Positions 62,928 to 64,000 of a stretch of 64,000 nt of DNA are shown in pieces. The first letter of the stretch is position 1, and each line of letters starts with the position of its first letter. Made by a program: the position numbers and the translations under genes. The DNA is taken from contig CAYQNU010000003.1 of the NCBI GenBank assembly GCA_964419055.1, forward strand, positions 196,460-260,459, read 5' to 3'. This stretch comes from CAYQNU01 sp964419055. Its GTDB lineage: Bacteria; Bacteroidota; Bacteroidia; Flavobacteriales_D; Parvicellaceae. The notes beneath the pieces are model-generated. The model made no database searches, had not been told where the DNA came from, and saw nothing but the letters and a program-made list of their open reading frames with translations.

Positions 62928-63854
62928 ATGAAAGTTACCGTTGTAGGAGCAGGTGCTGTGGGTGCAAGTTGCGCAGAGTACATTGCAATTAAAAATTTTG
63001 CATCAGATGTAGTTTTAGTTGACATTAAAGAGGGATTTGCTGAAGGAAAAGCAATGGACCTTATGCAAACAGCCTCTTTGTTAGGTTTTGACACACGTAT
63101 ACATGGAGTAACCAATGATTATTCTAAAACAGCTGGTAGCGATGTTGCTGTAATCACTAGTGGAATTCCAAGAAAACCAGGTATGACACGTGAAGAATTG
63201 ATTGATATCAATGCAGGGATAGTAAAATCAGTTGCTGAAAACTTAATCAAACATTCACCTAATGTAATTATCATAATTGTAAGTAATCCAATGGATACCA
63301 TGACGTATTTGGTTCACAAAACAACTACATTACCAAAAAACAGAATCATCGGAATGGGAGGAGCGTTGGATAGCGCTCGATTCAAATACCGTTTGGCAGA
63401 GGCTTTAGATTGTCCTCAGTCTGATGTTGAAGGAATGGTAATCGGTGGACATAGCGATACAGGTATGGTTCCATTGACTAGTCTAGCTGCACGTAACAGT
63501 GTTCCAGTAACTGAATTATTGAGTGCTGATCGTTTGGCTAAAGTTGCAGAAGACACTAAAGTAGGTGGTGCTACATTAACGGCTTTATTAGGAACAAGTG
63601 CTTGGTATGCACCAGGAGCTGCTGTTTCTTCATTAGTTCAATCAATAGTTTGTGATCAGAAAAAAATGTTTGCTTGTTCGGTATTATTAGAAGGCGAATA
63701 CGGTTTATCTGATTTATGTATAGGTGCTCCTGTAATCATTGGTAAAAACGGAGTTGAAAAAATCGTTGAAATCAATATGTCAGCTGCTGAAAAAGCTAAA
63801 TTAGCTGAAAGTGCAGAAGGTGTTAAAAAAACCAATGCTGATTTAAAATTATAA
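62928..63854 (+). CDS. mdh: Malate dehydrogenase
   Basis: This NAD-dependent TCA cycle enzyme oxidises malate to oxaloacetate. The 308-residue protein starts KVTVVGAGAVGASCA, the NAD-binding Rossmann motif. SGIPRKPGMTREELIDINAGI carries the substrate-binding arginine loop and MVIGGHSDTGMVP the catalytic histidine. It is the lactate/malate dehydrogenase type of Bacteroidota. A strong terminator follows 26 bases after the stop. Confidence 0.97.
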   Translation: MKVTVVGAGAVGASCAEYIAIKNFASDVVLVDIKEGFAEGKAMDLMQTASLLGFDTRIHGVTNDYSKTAGSDVAVITSGIPRKPGMTREELIDINAGIVKSVAENLIKHSPNVIIIIVSNPMDTMTYLVHKTTTLPKNRIIGMGGALDSARFKYRLAEALDCPQSDVEGMVIGGHSDTGMVPLTSLAARNSVPVTELLSADRLAKVAEDTKVGGATLTALLGTSAWYAPGAAVSSLVQSIVCDQKKMFACSVLLEGEYGLSDLCIGAPVIIGKNGVEKIVEINMSAAEKAKLAESAEGVKKTNADLKL

Positions 63855-63880
63855 ATTGTACAATCATTTATAAAATTTAA

Positions 63881-63923
63881 CTAAAATCCTTAGGTATTAA
63901 TACCTGAGGATTTTAGTTTTTTT
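63881..63923 (+). terminator. Intrinsic terminator of mdh
   Basis: The 16-base arms CTAAAATCCTTAGGTA and TACCTGAGGATTTTAG (one G-U pair) enclose TTAA and are followed by seven T. Confidence 0.95.
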
Positions 63924-64000
63924 ACATCTAAAACTAACCTAAATAAAACCCGTTGGGTGAAATTAAATTAATTGGTTTTTGATATTATTAATAGGTCTGT

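Noticed and set aside
63924..64000. A possible gene start at the right end
   Set aside because: Only 77 bases remain after the mdh terminator, with a small ACCC/GGGT hairpin; no frame can be supported.

Overview
The window is chromosomal DNA from a Bacteroidota organism, most likely in or near the order Flavobacteriales. The evidence is an AT-rich sequence, many genes without a Shine-Dalgarno sequence, Bacteroidota-type promoters (TTG or TTTG, about 19-22 bases, then TAnnTTTG), several proteins ending in type IX secretion (T9SS) sorting domains of type A and type B, PorV-like and Omp85 barrels, and a short AtpC. The exact genus cannot be told from the sequence. It is mostly a core-genome region: four aminoacyl-tRNA or ATP-synthase type housekeeping blocks plus envelope and secreted proteins. 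No insertion sequence, prophage, CRISPR array, rRNA or tRNA was seen.

Layout. 1-2.8 kb: truncated membrane protein, lipA, a barrel protein and two tiny paralogous lipoproteins. 3.2-6.5 kb: an Omp85/BamA-like protein, an L,D-transpeptidase and a secreted protein. 6.5-14.8 kb: two T9SS type B proteins, one of 2008 residues with a glycine-rich insert and an internal 231-codon tandem duplication. 14.9-23.9 kb: gltX, a glycosyltransferase, a YD-repeat protein joined to a thioredoxin/DUF255 protein, rnhB, a five-repeat solenoid protein and etfBA. 24-28.4 kb: two T9SS type A proteins. 28.5-31.4 kb: an hpt-adk-obgE-PAP2 cluster. 31.5-32.4 kb: an AbiEii-like nucleotidyltransferase overlapping a DUF6922 partner, the only defence or toxin-antitoxin-like locus. 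32.6-39 kb: aspS, an acyl-CoA carboxylase beta subunit, atpDC and ribF. 39-45.6 kb: a plug-only receptor-like protein, a glycosyltransferase, a nucleoside transporter fused to a lipocalin-like lipoprotein domain, a bifunctional nuclease and a barrel protein. 45.6-52.5 kb: an exported WD40-caspase protein, an Lrp/AsnC regulator, a probable small RNA with a very strong terminator and a membrane-anchored propeller protein. 52.5-64 kb: a lipoprotein with ctaA, a flavin reductase, DUF3127, a PorV-like/HHH-barrel pair, lipB with a sugar-phosphate isomerase, lysS and mdh.

How the genes relate. Central metabolism is represented by lipoylation (lipA at one end, lipB at the other), electron transfer flavoprotein, ATP synthase, FAD synthesis, heme A and malate dehydrogenase; translation by gltX, aspS and lysS. 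The envelope theme is strong: four T9SS cargo proteins, several barrels and lipoproteins. The most promising unexplained items are the candidate small RNA at about 49.57-49.73 kb, the exported WD40-caspase, the transporter fusion, the AbiEii/DUF6922 pair, the heptad-periodic inverted repeat behind obgE, and the PorV-like/HHH-barrel gene couple. None of these can be declared new without database searches, which were not possible here.
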